From Methylococcaceae bacterium (GTDB lineage: Bacteria > Pseudomonadota > Gammaproteobacteria > Methylococcales > Methylomonadaceae): a stretch of DNA of 36,478 nucleotides. The stretch spans positions 4,657-41,134 of the forward strand of contig JAPYOW010000013.1 of NCBI GenBank assembly GCA_029937975.1. The letters run 5' to 3'. How positions within the stretch are numbered: the first letter of the stretch is position 1; every line of letters begins with the position of its first letter. The notes under the pieces were generated by a model. It was not told the origin of the DNA. It was given only the letters and a program-made list of their open reading frames with translations, and did not search any database. Below, in pieces: positions 21,152-31,059 of the stretch. Both the position numbers and the translations under genes were made by a program.

Positions 21152-21787
21152 TTGTTTTTCTTGACAAATATCACCACTCGAAAGTCAGTAATGATCCTGT
21201 TTACCTCGCCCACATGTGCATTGAGCCACTGTGCACGATTGGTAATGCATGAAAAAGGTATCTCTGCGACTGTTCAATATTTCGACCCCAAATCACCCCC
21301 TGAAGATGTACTGGAAATAAATCCAACAGGTGTCTCACCCACATTAATTGAGCGTGATCTGGTTCTGTACGATGCCAGAATCATTATGGAATATCTTGAT
21401 GAACGATTTCCACACCCGCCCTTACATCAGATGGATCCCATTTCCCGCGCTAATTCACGCATGATCATTAAACGAATAGATCAGGACTGGTATCACCTTT
21501 TGGCTGAGATACAAAATTCAGGCGAAAAAAAATCAGCCCGCGCCAAAAAAATGCTAAAAGAAAGCCTCATCGCGGCTAATCCTGTTTTTCAATCGCAGCC
21601 GTATTTCATGAGCGATGAATATTCCCTGATCGACTGTGCCATGGCTCCCCTTTTATGGCGACTGCCCAGCCTGGGTATTGATATTAATGCATTAGGATCT
21701 GATATTTCATCTTATGCTAATCGCCTATTTTCAAGAGAAGCATTCATTAAAAGCCTGAGTGATGCGGAAAAAGATATGGTTCCATGA
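21152..21787 (+). CDS. sspA: Stringent starvation protein A (GST-like)
   Basis: 211 aa; FTSPTCALSHCARLVMHEKGI, INPTGVSPTLIERDLVLYDARIIMEYLDERFPHPPLHQMDP; followed by sspB. Confidence 0.94.
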   Translation: MFFLTNITTRKSVMILFTSPTCALSHCARLVMHEKGISATVQYFDPKSPPEDVLEINPTGVSPTLIERDLVLYDARIIMEYLDERFPHPPLHQMDPISRANSRMIIKRIDQDWYHLLAEIQNSGEKKSARAKKMLKESLIAANPVFQSQPYFMSDEYSLIDCAMAPLLWRLPSLGIDINALGSDISSYANRLFSREAFIKSLSDAEKDMVP

Positions 21788-22155
21788 CCCCCTTAAAACC
21801 TTACCTTATTCGCTCAATCTATACCTGGATCATCGACAATCAACTGACCCCTCATTTATTAGTTGATGCGCAGAACCCTGAGTCTGTTTTGCCCAAAGAC
21901 TTCATAGAAAATGGAAAGATCGTTCTCAATATAAGACCTGAAGCGACGCAAGGACTCACACTGGAAAATGATAAAATCCAGTTTAGTGCCCGTTTTTCTG
22001 GTGAATCCATTCACATCACAGTACCGACTGTCGCTGTATTAGCCATCTATGCTAAAGAAAATGGCAAAGGTATGATTTTTGATCAGGAAGAAGATAATGA
22101 AACACCCCCACCAGAGGATAAACCGGCACGCCCTCAGTTAAGGGTTGTCAAATAA
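21784..22155 (+). CDS. sspB: ClpXP protease specificity-enhancing factor SspB
   Basis: 123 aa; PYLIRSIYTWIIDNQLTPHLLVDA, IVLNIRPEATQGL, FSARFSGESIHITVP; acidic tail then C-terminal RPQLRVVK. Confidence 0.95.
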   Translation: MTPLKPYLIRSIYTWIIDNQLTPHLLVDAQNPESVLPKDFIENGKIVLNIRPEATQGLTLENDKIQFSARFSGESIHITVPTVAVLAIYAKENGKGMIFDQEEDNETPPPEDKPARPQLRVVK

Positions 22156-22266
22156 GCGGTAAATTGTATGCAAAGAAATAGCGAGGCAAATGCAACATGC
22201 CGTCGCAACCCTGCGGACTGCGACGCCACTCAATCAGGGTTGTGGATTATGCCCTCAGGCAACCGG

Positions 22267-22590
22267 CTATTTTTTATCCGGTACATATAAAGAAGATATA
22301 TTAGTTGTAGAAGATGACACTCCGGGCGTAATTTTTGCAACACCACGTCTTTCGACCTGGTCAATACGCACGATTTCATGCATCGGAATAAATGAGCGCT
22401 TTACACCCTCAAATTCTGCCCTTAATTTATCTTCTCCAGGGTCAAGTACAATTGCACTTTTTTCACCAAACACCAAATCCTCGATAATTACAAACCCATA
22501 CATATCCCCCTGATAAACACTCTTTGCATAAATCTCATACATCTGATCCTTATTAAAAAATACTACTTTATATATCTGTTTTTCTACCAT
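22267..22590 (-). CDS. DUF1820 family protein
   Basis: 107 aa; IYKVVFFNKDQMYEIYAKSVYQGDMYGFVIIEDLVFGEKS, SFIPMHEIVRIDQVERRGVAKI. Confidence 0.85.
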   Translation of the reverse strand: MVEKQIYKVVFFNKDQMYEIYAKSVYQGDMYGFVIIEDLVFGEKSAIVLDPGEDKLRAEFEGVKRSFIPMHEIVRIDQVERRGVAKITPGVSSSTTNISSLYVPDKK

Positions 22591-22694
22591 TACTCATAAC
22601 ACCTAATTAGAAGACACCCATATTTACATTTTGCAAACGACAGTTTAATTTTAAACGATATTTACTTTCAAATATAACATTACTAGATAAAAAT

Positions 22695-23138
22695 ATGTCT
22701 TATACCATCTACCTCTCTGGAGAAATTCATAGCGATTGGCGCCAACAAATCAAACAAGGTATCCAGGAAAATAATCTTGATATCGAGGTATTAAGCCCTA
22801 TCACCGATCATGACAGTAGCGACCAAGTGGGCATTGATATTTTAGGACAGGAACAAAATAACTTCTGGAAAGACCATAAAGCCGCTAAAATCAATGCACT
22901 AAGAACAAATAACTACATAAGCCGCTCAGACATTGTGATTGTCAAATTTGGCGATAAATACAAACAATGGAACGCTGCCTTTGATGCCGGCTTAGCCACA
23001 GGATTAGGCATTCCTATTATCACCTTACACAGCCCTGAGTTAACACATCCACTCAAAGAAATTGATGGTACAGCACTCGCCGTGACTGAAACACCCGAAC
23101 AAGTTGTGGAGATTTTAAAATATATTTCTCAAGCTTAA
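22695..23138 (+). CDS. YtoQ family protein (nucleoside 2-deoxyribosyltransferase-like fold)
   Basis: 147 aa; YTIYLSGEIHSDWR, RSDIVIVKFGDKYKQWNAAFDAGLATGLG. Confidence 0.85.
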   Translation: MSYTIYLSGEIHSDWRQQIKQGIQENNLDIEVLSPITDHDSSDQVGIDILGQEQNNFWKDHKAAKINALRTNNYISRSDIVIVKFGDKYKQWNAAFDAGLATGLGIPIITLHSPELTHPLKEIDGTALAVTETPEQVVEILKYISQA

Positions 23139-23190
23139 AATGGCTACACGCTTAGAGTCCTGGTCTTAGCCATTCACAGTCATACTGCCG

Positions 23191-23226
23191 GTCTGTAGAC
23201 GACTACCTTATCAGCCGCCTACAGAC
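23191..23226. repeat. Inverted repeat (8-bp perfect arms, 20-nt loop)
   Basis: GTCTGTAG ... CTACAGAC between convergent genes. Confidence 0.5.
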
Positions 23227-23355
23227 TGCTACAGAGCGCCTGCATTATTAATTTGACCCTGCTGAACAGATCAGCTTTTTTGAGAAGGAGGCGTCAGGAG
23301 CACGGCAAGAAACTTCACTTTATAGCCGCTTGCTTTGCTTTTTCGCACCGTCATT

Positions 23356-23844
23356 TCATTCCTGCTGTAAAACCGTTAGCGCATCTCCTGTTTTTATTTT
23401 CCCCGACTGTAAAACCTGTGCAGTAATTCCACCATGACTACGCATGGCATTATAACCTCCACAGCCCAGAACAGCTTCCATTCTGGAGCAAGGTTGACAT
23501 AAACCTGTTGTGGTAAAAATAGCATGCCCAATTTGAAATACCTGTTTGTTGAGTGCCATTAAATTTATCCCCCGGACCAGTAAATTTCTTCTTAACAGTG
23601 CGGGCGTAACTTTCATGCCCATTAATGACTCAATGACCCTTAAATACTCCCATTGGAATAAAGTGACCTGCCGTTGTTTACTTCGCCCGGCATAATGATC
23701 ATCAAGCAGACCCTGCTGACAATCAACAAACACCTCATCAACAGACCTCATCACTTCTTTACGCCCGGGCCTAATGCCTATCCAGACCAATTCTCCATCA
23801 ACAGGAAACTGACAGATCAAGGTCTTTATATTTCCTTGCCACAT
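23356..23844 (-). CDS. MOSC domain-containing protein
   Basis: 162 aa; RNLLVRGINL, CQPCSRMEAVLGCGGYNAMRSHGGITAQVLQSGKIKTGD. Confidence 0.87.
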   Translation of the reverse strand: MWQGNIKTLICQFPVDGELVWIGIRPGRKEVMRSVDEVFVDCQQGLLDDHYAGRSKQRQVTLFQWEYLRVIESLMGMKVTPALLRRNLLVRGINLMALNKQVFQIGHAIFTTTGLCQPCSRMEAVLGCGGYNAMRSHGGITAQVLQSGKIKTGDALTVLQQE

Positions 23845-23848
23845 GGCT

Positions 23849-24430
23849 TCAAACCTTGCTTACTGCTTGATTTTTTAATGATGACGCCAATACAATCAAA
23901 GCCCAACCTCTGAAACTGACATCAATACTTAATGATAAGGCCAAAAACCAGGGGGCTGATGTAGGAAAGTCAGCCCAGATCATCAAGCCCAATATAATAG
24001 AGATAATCCCTGTAATTCTATTAGAAATCGGATTAGCCACATTAGCCACTGACAAGAGAATATTCCGATATACCCCTTGAGCAAGCATATAACCCACAAT
24101 CAAAAGATTGAGATTTTCCGGCTGACCACCAATACTAAACAGTACCAGAAAACCTGTAATGATATCCAGCACCCCCCCTTGCATATTCACTAAAAACCCT
24201 TGCGCACTGACTGTGGCATAGGCATCAATACAGCGCAAAACACCGACAAAGAAAACCACCACGCCAATCACCGGAATCCAGGAAAAACTTTCACCTAGCA
24301 TGTAAACATTAGGGGCGACCAGACACATGACTGATATTCCTCCCCCAACCAGAATCATACCTATGCCACGGCATATATACCACAAGGGTCTAGCAGTAAA
24401 TTGTATTAATTCATTTTTTTTACTTGTCAT
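23849..24430 (-). CDS. DUF308/HdeD-like multi-pass membrane protein
   Basis: 193 aa, about six hydrophobic segments, repeated ITGF/ITGIISIILGLMIWADFPTSAPWFLALSLSIDVSFRGWALI pattern; 4-bp gap to the MOSC gene. Confidence 0.65.
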   Translation of the reverse strand: MTSKKNELIQFTARPLWYICRGIGMILVGGGISVMCLVAPNVYMLGESFSWIPVIGVVVFFVGVLRCIDAYATVSAQGFLVNMQGGVLDIITGFLVLFSIGGQPENLNLLIVGYMLAQGVYRNILLSVANVANPISNRITGIISIILGLMIWADFPTSAPWFLALSLSIDVSFRGWALIVLASSLKNQAVSKV

Positions 24431-24939
24431 TCAGGTTCTCCAGATAATTCCGTCAGGTTTTTTTAATACTCATAGATCGGTAATTTCATCCTTGAGATTA
24501 CCGGCAAATATTATTAAGAAAAAGCGTGGTATCGGCTTATGAAACGCTATACCAGCTCGTATTGCTAAGCAACCTTGTCATGCTCCATAGCGCATTAAAG
24601 TCTCGCAGGTTGACTCATTAGTTATTACTGATACATGGCTTATGTTGTTAGCTTCCCCCTTCCTTAGGCTTGACACACTCAACACCTCAATGGCTACCGC
24701 CCTTTCACTTTGCTTGTTATCCAGTCTTTTCTGGCGGCCCATGTTGACAATAGCCGTAGTCACCGGCGCAGTATTATCCCCACTAGCAGCCATCTCTGAA
24801 ACCACTTTAAAGCATTTTTTCACTAATGCGTAAGCTCTGATCTGCACATTTTTACCTTGCTCACCCAGCCCCTTTACGGCTTTTTTTATTGCTAACACCT
24901 GTTACTACTTAGAAAAATTGCCACTGTTTATTTGCTAGC

Positions 24940-25059
24940 CTATGTACGCACAGGCCAAACTACCAGCCCTGTTTTATTAGCGAGTGCAAGCACAGCATAT
25001 TTTTTAACTCCAGCTGCAATTCCATGGTGTATATTGCTTGCTCGTAGTAACGGTTTCAT
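24940..25059 (-). pseudogene. Possible IS110/IS1111-type transposase C-terminal remnant
   Basis: Minus-strand translation MKPLLRASNIHHGIAAGVKKYAVLALANKTGLVVWPVRT* resembles the family C-terminal signature (A-x-ALANK-x-A-R-x-xWA); no other domain intact. Confidence 0.35.
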
Positions 25060-25117
25060 CAGCTTTAATTACAAGCCAGGTACGCCCCGGTTCTTCGAAA
25101 AGTGTACAGCCAGCTTA

Positions 25118-26005
25118 CTACCCCTTCGATGTAGCTGCAGCTAAGGCGACATATTCACTATCAAACTGAATATTCTCAACCCCGTTTAACACCAGAAAAT
25201 GCTTGCCTTTGGCACGCGAAATCATGGTAACACCTGATATTTTTGCCATTTCCAGACCCATTTGCGTAGCCCCTGAACGTGATAAAATGATCGGTATGCC
25301 CATCTGTGCTATTTTTATTACCATTTCAGAAGTCAGTCTTCCTGTAGTATAAAAAATTTTATCATGGCCTTGCACCTTATTCAGCCACATGTGACCGGCA
25401 ATGGCATCGACGGCATTATGTCTGCCAACATCTTCTACAAAAAAATCGATCTCGCTGGCTGTACATAAGGCACAACCATGAACTGCCCCGGCTTTTTTAT
25501 ACACTGCATTATGTAATTTCAGCGCATCTAATACGGCATAAATGGTGGATTGGTTAATTAATAATTGCGGCACCGTAATATTTTTTAATTTATCCATCAA
25601 CCGACCAAATACAGTTCCTTGCCCACATCCTGTAGTGACTGTTCTTTGTTCCATCTGTTTTGAAAAATCCGACTTTTCATGGTGTGTCACGACAGCAACT
25701 GCTTCTGTTTCCCAGTCCACCTGTACCACTTTAATTTCATCAATGTCCTCAAAGAAACCCTGGTTTTTCAAATACCCTAAGGTGAGTAATTCAGGATGCG
25801 TTCCCATGGTCATTAAGGTCACAATTTCTTGTTTATCGACATAAAGGGTTAAGGCTCTTTCACCGACCAATTCAATTTCTCTGCTGTTACCACATTCATC
25901 AACAGCAATAGTCGATGTTGAAAACCCCTGACCTGCATGGCTCATTTGTGGTCGATTACTGTGACTTAATTTGCTTTTACTCAACTTGGTTTTGCTCCAA
26001 TGCAT
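25118..26005 (-). CDS. fdhD: Formate dehydrogenase accessory sulfurtransferase FdhD
   Basis: 295 aa; TTGCGQGTVFGRL, AVHGCALCTASEIDFFVEDVGRHNAVDAIAGHMW, FYTTGRLTSEMVIKIAQMGIPIILSRSGAT. Confidence 0.96.
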   Translation of the reverse strand: MHWSKTKLSKSKLSHSNRPQMSHAGQGFSTSTIAVDECGNSREIELVGERALTLYVDKQEIVTLMTMGTHPELLTLGYLKNQGFFEDIDEIKVVQVDWETEAVAVVTHHEKSDFSKQMEQRTVTTGCGQGTVFGRLMDKLKNITVPQLLINQSTIYAVLDALKLHNAVYKKAGAVHGCALCTASEIDFFVEDVGRHNAVDAIAGHMWLNKVQGHDKIFYTTGRLTSEMVIKIAQMGIPIILSRSGATQMGLEMAKISGVTMISRAKGKHFLVLNGVENIQFDSEYVALAAATSKG

Positions 26006-26579
26006 GTAACTCAGACAAGGTATTGATATTCAAAAAAACATCGGTTTCCTGACTGAAATCCACTTTATGTACCGCATGTTGCGCCAACCAACGATCTATT
26101 TTACGCTGTCCCTGCTGTAAATAATCCTCCAGACTACCCTGCAATGAAGTTTTAAGGGCTAACAACACAGGCTGTATTCGCTCACCATCAAAAGCAACAG
26201 CAATATCGACTTGTTTTTCAGGGTCTAGTAATGCGGTTAACAGTTTTTGTAAATGCTGACTTCTAAGCAAGGGGGAGTCACAGGGCATGACCAGCAAAGA
26301 CTCTGTTTTTGCATGCATCATTGCCGATAATATACCGGCTAAAGGCCCATCAAACGTATCCGTCTGATCACTTATCACTGCACAGCCAAATTGCTCATAG
26401 CGCGGTATATTTCGATTAGCATTAATAAAAACCGTATCGGCCACTTGCGACATCGCCTCAAATGCATAACTCACCATTGGTTTATTATGATAAATAACCA
26501 AACCTTTATCCTGTTTATTCATCCGTCTGGCTAGCCCTCCGGCTAAAACCACACCCGTTACTTTGTTTTGCATCCGCAT
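25977..26579 (-). CDS. mobA: Molybdenum cofactor guanylyltransferase
   Basis: 200 aa; GVVLAGGLARRMNKQDKGLV, DTFDGPLAGILSAM, LVMPCDSPLL; overlaps fdhD by 29 bp. Confidence 0.95.
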   Translation of the reverse strand: MRMQNKVTGVVLAGGLARRMNKQDKGLVIYHNKPMVSYAFEAMSQVADTVFINANRNIPRYEQFGCAVISDQTDTFDGPLAGILSAMMHAKTESLLVMPCDSPLLRSQHLQKLLTALLDPEKQVDIAVAFDGERIQPVLLALKTSLQGSLEDYLQQGQRKIDRWLAQHAVHKVDFSQETDVFLNINTLSELHALEQNQVE

Positions 26580-26596
26580 AATGCTAAGCTTTACCC

Positions 26597-27055
26597 ATGT
26601 TTAAAAAACAACTTATTGTCGCAACTTTTCTTTTTATTGCAAGTTGCGTTTATTTGCCAGCTAATAGTGAAATTATTCATTTTTACCAGTCTGAAACGCG
26701 CAAACCCTATGATGATGTTTTAGCCGAACTTAAAATTGCCATTGCTGAACATAACTTTCGTATTACCGGACACAGTAGAGTGGGAAAAGTCATTAGAGAG
26801 AGAGGTACCCGCCCTTTTCCTGAATATGACACATTACAGTTTTGTAACTTAACACATGCTAAAACGCTGCTACAGATATCACCTCATGCAGTGGGTCATA
26901 TGCCTTGTAACATTGTCACCTATCAATTCGAAAACCGGACCATCATCAAGACGCAGCTCCTACCCACGACAACCGCTAATATAGAACTCAATCAATTTTC
27001 AGAAAAAATGAATCATATTCTCAAACAAATTGTTGATTTTGCAGTTGAAGAATAA
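26597..27055 (+). CDS. DUF302 domain-containing exported protein
   Basis: 152 aa; signal peptide; RKPYDDVLAELKIAIAEHNFRITGHSRVGKVIRERG ... FCNLTHAKTLLQISPHAVGHMPCNIVTYQ. Confidence 0.8.
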   Translation: MFKKQLIVATFLFIASCVYLPANSEIIHFYQSETRKPYDDVLAELKIAIAEHNFRITGHSRVGKVIRERGTRPFPEYDTLQFCNLTHAKTLLQISPHAVGHMPCNIVTYQFENRTIIKTQLLPTTTANIELNQFSEKMNHILKQIVDFAVEE

Positions 27056-27143
27056 CATGCATCCAAGGATAATATCTATTGATTTCACATTGCCCCACCC
27101 CCCCTTTTTCACTGTCTTAATTTGAAGAAAACAATCATTACTT

Positions 27144-27530
27144 ATGAATAAAAGATTACTGACCTCAATAAGCTTATCTGTATTATTGACAGGATGTGCT
27201 ACTACACCTGCAACCACCGAAAACACCAAATTTGTCAATGACTACCCTACACGTGATCGTGTCGAGTATGTCTTTAACTGCATTGCCAAGCATGGCGGGC
27301 TGACAGGAAATAAAGCGTTTATCAATCAATATGCCTGCGGTTGTAAAATTGATAAGATTGCAGAAATATTAAGCTTTTCAGAGTTTGAAAGTGCGACCAC
27401 ATTCAGTTATCTGAAAAAAACACCGGGTGAAAATGGCGCGGTTTTCAGAGACCCTAAACAATCAAAAGATTTAAGAACACGCCTTAAAGCTGCAGAAAAA
27501 TTTGCTGAATCGCAGTGTTTTGTGAAATAA
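27144..27530 (+). CDS. Small Cys-rich lipoprotein of unknown function
   Basis: 128 aa; lipobox LLTGCATT; conserved-looking VEYVFNCIAKHGG...YACGCKIDKIAE...CFVK; in tandem with the DUF302 gene. Confidence 0.75.
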   Translation: MNKRLLTSISLSVLLTGCATTPATTENTKFVNDYPTRDRVEYVFNCIAKHGGLTGNKAFINQYACGCKIDKIAEILSFSEFESATTFSYLKKTPGENGAVFRDPKQSKDLRTRLKAAEKFAESQCFVK

Positions 27531-27643
27531 CATATCTGACCTGCATCATCCGATGCTGATGCGATGATAAATTCGACTTAATCACCGCGAGACCTGACAC
27601 TAACCGTCAGTAAATTAACACGCAAAGTATTACTGTGACAAAA

Positions 27644-27684
27644 ACTGTCGCCCGCAATGGTTACTGAACATAGCGGACGACAGT
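27644..27684. repeat. Imperfect inverted repeat (11 of 12 bp paired)
   Basis: ACTGTCGcCCGC ... GCGGaCGACAGT in the gap between convergent genes. Confidence 0.55.
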
Positions 27685-27799
27685 CATCACCATGACTGGA
27701 TCGGTAATTTCCCCCGCACCTTAAGCCGTTTATTCCTGAACGATTAACCCTGCCCTCAATTTTTTATTGTTGCGACAGCATGAATTGTCTGCCGTGATC

Positions 27800-28273
27800 T
27801 CATGCCGGGTTTTTCTTTAATCCATTAATTTTCAGGGTAACCCGCAACCGTCTATAGTCATCTTCTAGCATTGCATCTTTGCAAATAAGCAATGTCCTGT
27901 TTTGTCGCTTGTCGGTCTGCACCTGTAAAACAATGAAATAGGGACTCATCACTGTAGTCGATAATACTTCCAACAAAGAAAACTCGCATGCCAAATCACG
28001 CCATTCCCAGCCCTTGAATGAACTGTAACGAATAGTGTAAGCACCAGGAGAAAACTGCAGATAAAAAAACAGGCTGACAGCCATCAATAGACTGAAGATG
28101 AGTTGAAAAATGAGCGCCAGTGGACTCAAAAAAATGGCCATCACCGCCAAACCATGCACGACGATTAGCCAATGCAGCATTAAATCAGATTGCCTGATTT
28201 GAAATACTTGAATTGTCTCGTATTTTTTTGACAAGCCGGGCAAGTCCTTTAGATTCAGGCACCTGCTCGCCAA
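27800..28273 (-). CDS. ygfX: YgfX/CptA family membrane protein (true start uncertain)
   Basis: QSDLMLHWLIVVHG followed by two TM segments and a GWEWRDLACE-type beta region; immediately after sdhE. Confidence 0.75.
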   Translation of the reverse strand: MASRCLNLKDLPGLSKKYETIQVFQIRQSDLMLHWLIVVHGLAVMAIFLSPLALIFQLIFSLLMAVSLFFYLQFSPGAYTIRYSSFKGWEWRDLACEFSLLEVLSTTVMSPYFIVLQVQTDKRQNRTLLICKDAMLEDDYRRLRVTLKINGLKKNPA

Positions 28274-28451
28274 GCAGATAAAAAATCAATTGCGTATCCT
28301 GTAGAGCCAGTAACTCTATAAACAAAAGCTGCTCTTCTTCACCGGCTAAATCAAATTTTTTCTCAAGAAAACTTTCTAGCAAATAATCTAATTCCTTAGT
28401 CCCTCTTCTGCATCGCCACTTTAATTGAGAGAAAGCAATCATCTGAGTCAT
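28185..28451 (-). CDS. sdhE: FAD assembly factor SdhE (CptB/YgfY family)
   Basis: 88 aa; LKWRCRRGTKELDYLLESFLEKKF contains the RRG(T/M)KELD motif; downstream of sdhB. Confidence 0.93.
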   Translation of the reverse strand: MTQMIAFSQLKWRCRRGTKELDYLLESFLEKKFDLAGEEEQLLFIELLALQDTQLIFYLLGEQVPESKGLARLVKKIRDNSSISNQAI

Positions 28452-28479
28452 GCTTTTATTTGGAAATGCACATTTAATA

Positions 28480-29262
28480 CTAGCCCTGCTGACGAATCAC
28501 TAACATTTTCTTAATACCGGCTATCGCTTTGGCCGGATTGAGTCCTTTTGGACACGTGTCAGTACAACTCATAATGGTGTGACAACGATATAATTTGTAG
28601 GTATCTTCCAGTTCATCCAGTCGCTCACCAGTATTCTCATCGCGACTATCGACTAACCAGCGAGAAGCCTGTAGCAATACTGCGGGACCTAAATACTTGT
28701 CACTATTCCACCAATAACTGGGGCAACTCGCCGAACAACAGGCACATAAAACACATTCAAACAAACCATCCAGTTTTTTACGCTCTTCCTTGCTTTGTAA
28801 TCTCTCTCTATCTGGCGCAGGCGTTTGCGTTTCTATCCAGGGTTTAATGGATGAATACTGGGCGTAAAAATTCGTCATATCAGTCACCAGGTCTTTGACC
28901 ACATCCATATGTGGTAAAGGAAAAACCTTAATAGTGCCTTTATAGTCATCAATCGCTTTAATACAAGCCAGTGTGTTTTTTCCATTGACATTCATGGAAC
29001 ATGAACCACAAACGCCTTCTCTACAAGATCGCCTAAAAGTCAACGTGCTATCGATTTCATTCTTGATTTTTATAATGGCATCCAACACCATGGGGCCGCA
29101 GCTATCCATATCAATATCATAGCCATCAACCCGTGGATTCTCACCTCGGTCAGGATTCCAGCGATACACTTCAAAGCGTCTGATGTTCACAGCACCTTCT
29201 GGCGCAGGAAATGATTTACCTTTTTTTAACACCGAGTTTTTAGGCAGGGAAAATTCAACCAT
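28480..29262 (-). CDS. sdhB: Succinate dehydrogenase iron-sulfur subunit
   Basis: 260 aa; [64 protein letters not shown]. Confidence 0.98.
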   Translation of the reverse strand: MVEFSLPKNSVLKKGKSFPAPEGAVNIRRFEVYRWNPDRGENPRVDGYDIDMDSCGPMVLDAIIKIKNEIDSTLTFRRSCREGVCGSCSMNVNGKNTLACIKAIDDYKGTIKVFPLPHMDVVKDLVTDMTNFYAQYSSIKPWIETQTPAPDRERLQSKEERKKLDGLFECVLCACCSASCPSYWWNSDKYLGPAVLLQASRWLVDSRDENTGERLDELEDTYKLYRCHTIMSCTDTCPKGLNPAKAIAGIKKMLVIRQQG

Positions 29263-31046
29263 TAGTAAACCCTCTTTTTAGGTGGAACCACTTTGACTTC
29301 GTCCGTTAAGGTATACATATGCACCGGTCTATAATCAAAATTTACTTTATTGCCGTCTAGCCACATTAAAGTATGTTTCAACCAGTTGTCATCGTCTCTG
29401 TCCGGATAATCTTCTCGGGCATGTCCCCCACGACTTTCAGTTCTGTTAGCTGCTGCTGAAATCGTTACATAAGCTTGATCCAATAAATTATCAAGCTCCA
29501 AGGTTTCAACCAGGTCAGTATTCCAGATCAAGGAATCATCATTTACAGTCACATTATCAAAAGAAGCTCTAATCTTGGCCATTTTAGCAACGCCTTCCTC
29601 CAGCACATCCCCTGTTCTAAACACCGCAGCATGACTTTGCATAGTCTTCTGCATTTTTAAGCGAATATCTGCGGTTTTTTCAGATCCTTTCGCATGTCGA
29701 ATACGATCGAATCTTGCTAAAGCCGCATCACAAGCATCTGCTTTTAAGGGTGAATGAGCCATTCCCGGTTTAATGATTTCTGCACATCGCTGGGCCGCCG
29801 AACGACCAAATACCACTAGGTCCAATAAAGAGTTTGAACCTAAACGATTCGCACCATGGACAGATACACATGCCGCTTCACCAATCGCCATTAAGCCTGG
29901 AACCACAGACTCCGGGTCTCCATTTTTTAATGTCACCACTTCTGCTTTATAATTAGTCGGAATACCGCCCATATTATAATGCACAGTCGGTAAAATCGGG
30001 ATGGGCTGTTGAGTCACATCCACATCGGCAAAGATTCTGGCCGTTTCTGAAATACCCGGTAATCGCTCTTTAATAAGCTCAGGGTCAAGATGCTCAATGT
30101 GTAAATACGCATGATCACTCTCAGCACCTACACCGCGCCCTTCTCTAATTTCCAGGGTAATCGCACGACTCACCACGTCTCTTGATGCCAAGTCTTTGGC
30201 ATTCGGCGCGTAGCGTTCCATAAAACGTTCACCTTCAGAATTTGTTAAATACCCGCCTTCACCTCTAACGCCTTCAGTAATCAGACAACCGGCACCATAA
30301 ATACCGGTAGGATGAAATTGAATAAATTCCATGTCCTGTAAAGGCAGTCCTGCTCGCAAGACCATGGCATTACCATCACCCGTGACTGTATGTGCAGAAG
30401 TACAAGAAAAGAAACAACGTCCATACCCCCCTGTGGCCAAAACAGTCATATGCGCCCGAAACAAATGCAACGAGCCATCATCCAGACACCAGGCAAGTAC
30501 ACCTTTGCACTCACCATTTTCCATAATGAGATCTAAGGCAATATATTCAACAAAAAACTCGGCATGATGCTTTAAAGACTGCTGATACAAGGTGTGTAAA
30601 ATGGCATGCCCTGTCACATCAGCAGCTGCACAGGTTCTTTGCGCAGTGCCTTCACCAAACTTTGTGGTCATGCCACCAAATGCACGCTGATATATTTTCC
30701 CATCTTCCGTTCGGGAAAAAGGCACACCATAATGTTCCAATTCAATGATAGCGGGGATGGCTTCCCGACACATGTATTCAATCGCATCCTGATCCCCGAG
30801 CCAATCTGATCCCTTGATGGTATCGTACATATGCCAACGCCAGTCATCTTCCCCCATATTTCCTAATGCCGCACTAATGCCGCCCTGGGCAGCAACGGTA
30901 TGACTACGGGTTGGAAAAACCTTGGTAATACATGCAGTTTTCAAACCTTTTTCGGCCATGCCGAAAGTTGCGCGCAAACCAGCCCCCCCGGCACCAACTA
31001 CAATCGTATCGTAAGTATGTTCAATTATTTTATAGCCTGAAGACAT
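29262..31046 (-). CDS. sdhA: Succinate dehydrogenase flavoprotein subunit
   Basis: 594 aa; [79 protein letters not shown]-type motif. Confidence 0.98.
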   Translation of the reverse strand: MSSGYKIIEHTYDTIVVGAGGAGLRATFGMAEKGLKTACITKVFPTRSHTVAAQGGISAALGNMGEDDWRWHMYDTIKGSDWLGDQDAIEYMCREAIPAIIELEHYGVPFSRTEDGKIYQRAFGGMTTKFGEGTAQRTCAAADVTGHAILHTLYQQSLKHHAEFFVEYIALDLIMENGECKGVLAWCLDDGSLHLFRAHMTVLATGGYGRCFFSCTSAHTVTGDGNAMVLRAGLPLQDMEFIQFHPTGIYGAGCLITEGVRGEGGYLTNSEGERFMERYAPNAKDLASRDVVSRAITLEIREGRGVGAESDHAYLHIEHLDPELIKERLPGISETARIFADVDVTQQPIPILPTVHYNMGGIPTNYKAEVVTLKNGDPESVVPGLMAIGEAACVSVHGANRLGSNSLLDLVVFGRSAAQRCAEIIKPGMAHSPLKADACDAALARFDRIRHAKGSEKTADIRLKMQKTMQSHAAVFRTGDVLEEGVAKMAKIRASFDNVTVNDDSLIWNTDLVETLELDNLLDQAYVTISAAANRTESRGGHAREDYPDRDDDNWLKHTLMWLDGNKVNFDYRPVHMYTLTDEVKVVPPKKRVY

Positions 31047-31059
31047 GTTTTATCTCACC

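Noticed and set aside
22190-22513. 107-aa + ORF antisense to DUF1820
   Set aside because: DUF1820 on the minus strand has clear family motifs; the + ORF is its shadow.
23674-23913. + ORF antisense to the MOSC gene, and 24327-24542 + antisense to DUF308 gene
   Set aside because: Shadow ORFs.
27800-28451. Reading ygfX-sdhE (cptA-cptB) as a toxin-antitoxin module
   Set aside because: SdhE is an established SDH flavinylation factor, and the genes sit at the end of the sdh operon; metabolic role is the simpler reading.
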